From Streptomyces alanosinicus (lineage in GTDB: Bacteria > Actinomycetota > Actinomycetes > Streptomycetales > Streptomycetaceae), in contig NZ_BMVG01000001.1 in the NCBI RefSeq assembly GCF_014650595.1, positions 1,116,001-1,180,000 of the forward strand: a stretch of DNA of 64,000 nt, written 5' to 3'. This document shows positions 63,760 through 64,000 of this stretch, piece after piece; position 1 is the stretch's first letter; every line of letters begins with the position of its first letter. A model generated the notes under the pieces. The model worked only from the letters and a program-made list of their open reading frames with translations, was not told the DNA's origin and did not search any database. The translations under genes were made by a program, and so were the position numbers.

Positions 63760-64000
63760 TCAGGCGTCCTTCAGCTCCTGGCGCTGCCGGCCGAGGCCGG
63801 CGATCTCCAGCTCGACGACGTCCCCGGCCCGCAGATACGGCTTCGGCTCGGGCCGGCCCATGGCCACCCCCGCGGGCGTCCCCGTGTTGATGACGTCCCC
63901 GGGGTAGAGCGTCATGAACTGGCTGACGTACCGCACGACCTCCGCCACGGGGAAGATCTGCTCGGCCGTCGTACCGTCCTGCTTCAGTTCCCCGTTGACC
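63760..64000 (-). CDS. Fumarylacetoacetate-hydrolase family protein, C-terminal part
   Basis: The C-terminal 79 codons are inside the window; the 5' part lies beyond its end. Family residues: VVRYVSQFMTLYPGDVINTGTPAGVAMG, followed by PYLRAGDVVELEIAGLG. Members hydrolyse or tautomerise fumarylpyruvate-like diketones or related acids with a divalent metal. Confidence 0.85.
   Translation of the reverse strand, partial: VNGELKQDGTTAEQIFPVAEVVRYVSQFMTLYPGDVINTGTPAGVAMGRPEPKPYLRAGDVVELEIAGLGRQRQELKDA

Overview
This is a stretch of chromosome from a Streptomyces or a very close relative. The sequence is very GC-rich with strong GC3 bias, GTG/TTG starts are common, genes carry AGGAG-type ribosome sites, and lineage-typical genes are present: the cslA-glxA-lpmP glycan locus, NsdA-like TPR regulators, twin-arginine lipoproteins and LPxTG-like anchored proteins. 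There is no prophage, plasmid origin or CRISPR array. One IS982-type insertion sequence lies at 58.3-59.3 kb.

Layout. 0-3.6 kb: a trypsin/P-loop NTPase/TPR protein (cut by the window edge) translationally coupled to a small trypco2-like protein, an arrangement that resembles NTP-dependent conflict (defence) systems. 3.6-10.6 kb: a lipoprotein, a secreted GH18 chitinase with a DasR-like operator, a two-component system and small secreted proteins. 10.9-18.2 kb: a TPR regulator, a phosphatase, a PAP2 protein, then a tight operon of an Fe-S PD-(D/E)XK nuclease, an unknown 529-aa protein and an SF1 helicase. The helicase gene ends in a 171-bp tandem repeat that keeps the reading frame. 18.7-24.3 kb: glyoxalase-like protein, first of three tRNA-Lys(CTT) genes, an M6-like metalloprotease and a PAS-GGDEF-EAL protein.

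24.3-35.2 kb is a catabolic module: two maleate-isomerase-like proteins, a hydroxyacid dehydrogenase, an amidase, a DUF3830 protein, an Ehu-type amino-acid ABC transporter and an IclR regulator. It is interrupted by a small scar with gene remnants and a GNAT gene. 35.3-41.1 kb holds two more tRNA-Lys genes with homologous 3' flanks, an acyl-CoA synthetase gene broken by a repeat element, and the start of the glycan locus: LPMO (with a near-perfect DasR site), SPFH protein and NlpC/P60 hydrolase.

41.3-49.6 kb: a FadR-type regulator, cslA, glxA and the GH6 gene cslZ. Together with lpmP these probably make, oxidise and trim the beta-glucan used at hyphal tips. A class F-like sortase, a small surface protein and a NagD-like HAD phosphatase follow. 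49.9-56.5 kb is a phosphonate uptake and degradation operon (binding protein, two permeases, ATPase, phosphonatase-like HAD enzyme, FAD oxidoreductase) with a GntR/HutC regulator. 56.6-58.0 kb has two secreted proteins. 58.3-60.8 kb is an IS982 element next to a quinone oxidoreductase and a HAD gene lacking its 5' end. 60.8-64 kb: a ROK repressor diverging from a Gfo/Idh/MocA oxidoreductase across a clear dyad operator, a UPF0303 protein, and the end of a fumarylacetoacetate-hydrolase family gene.
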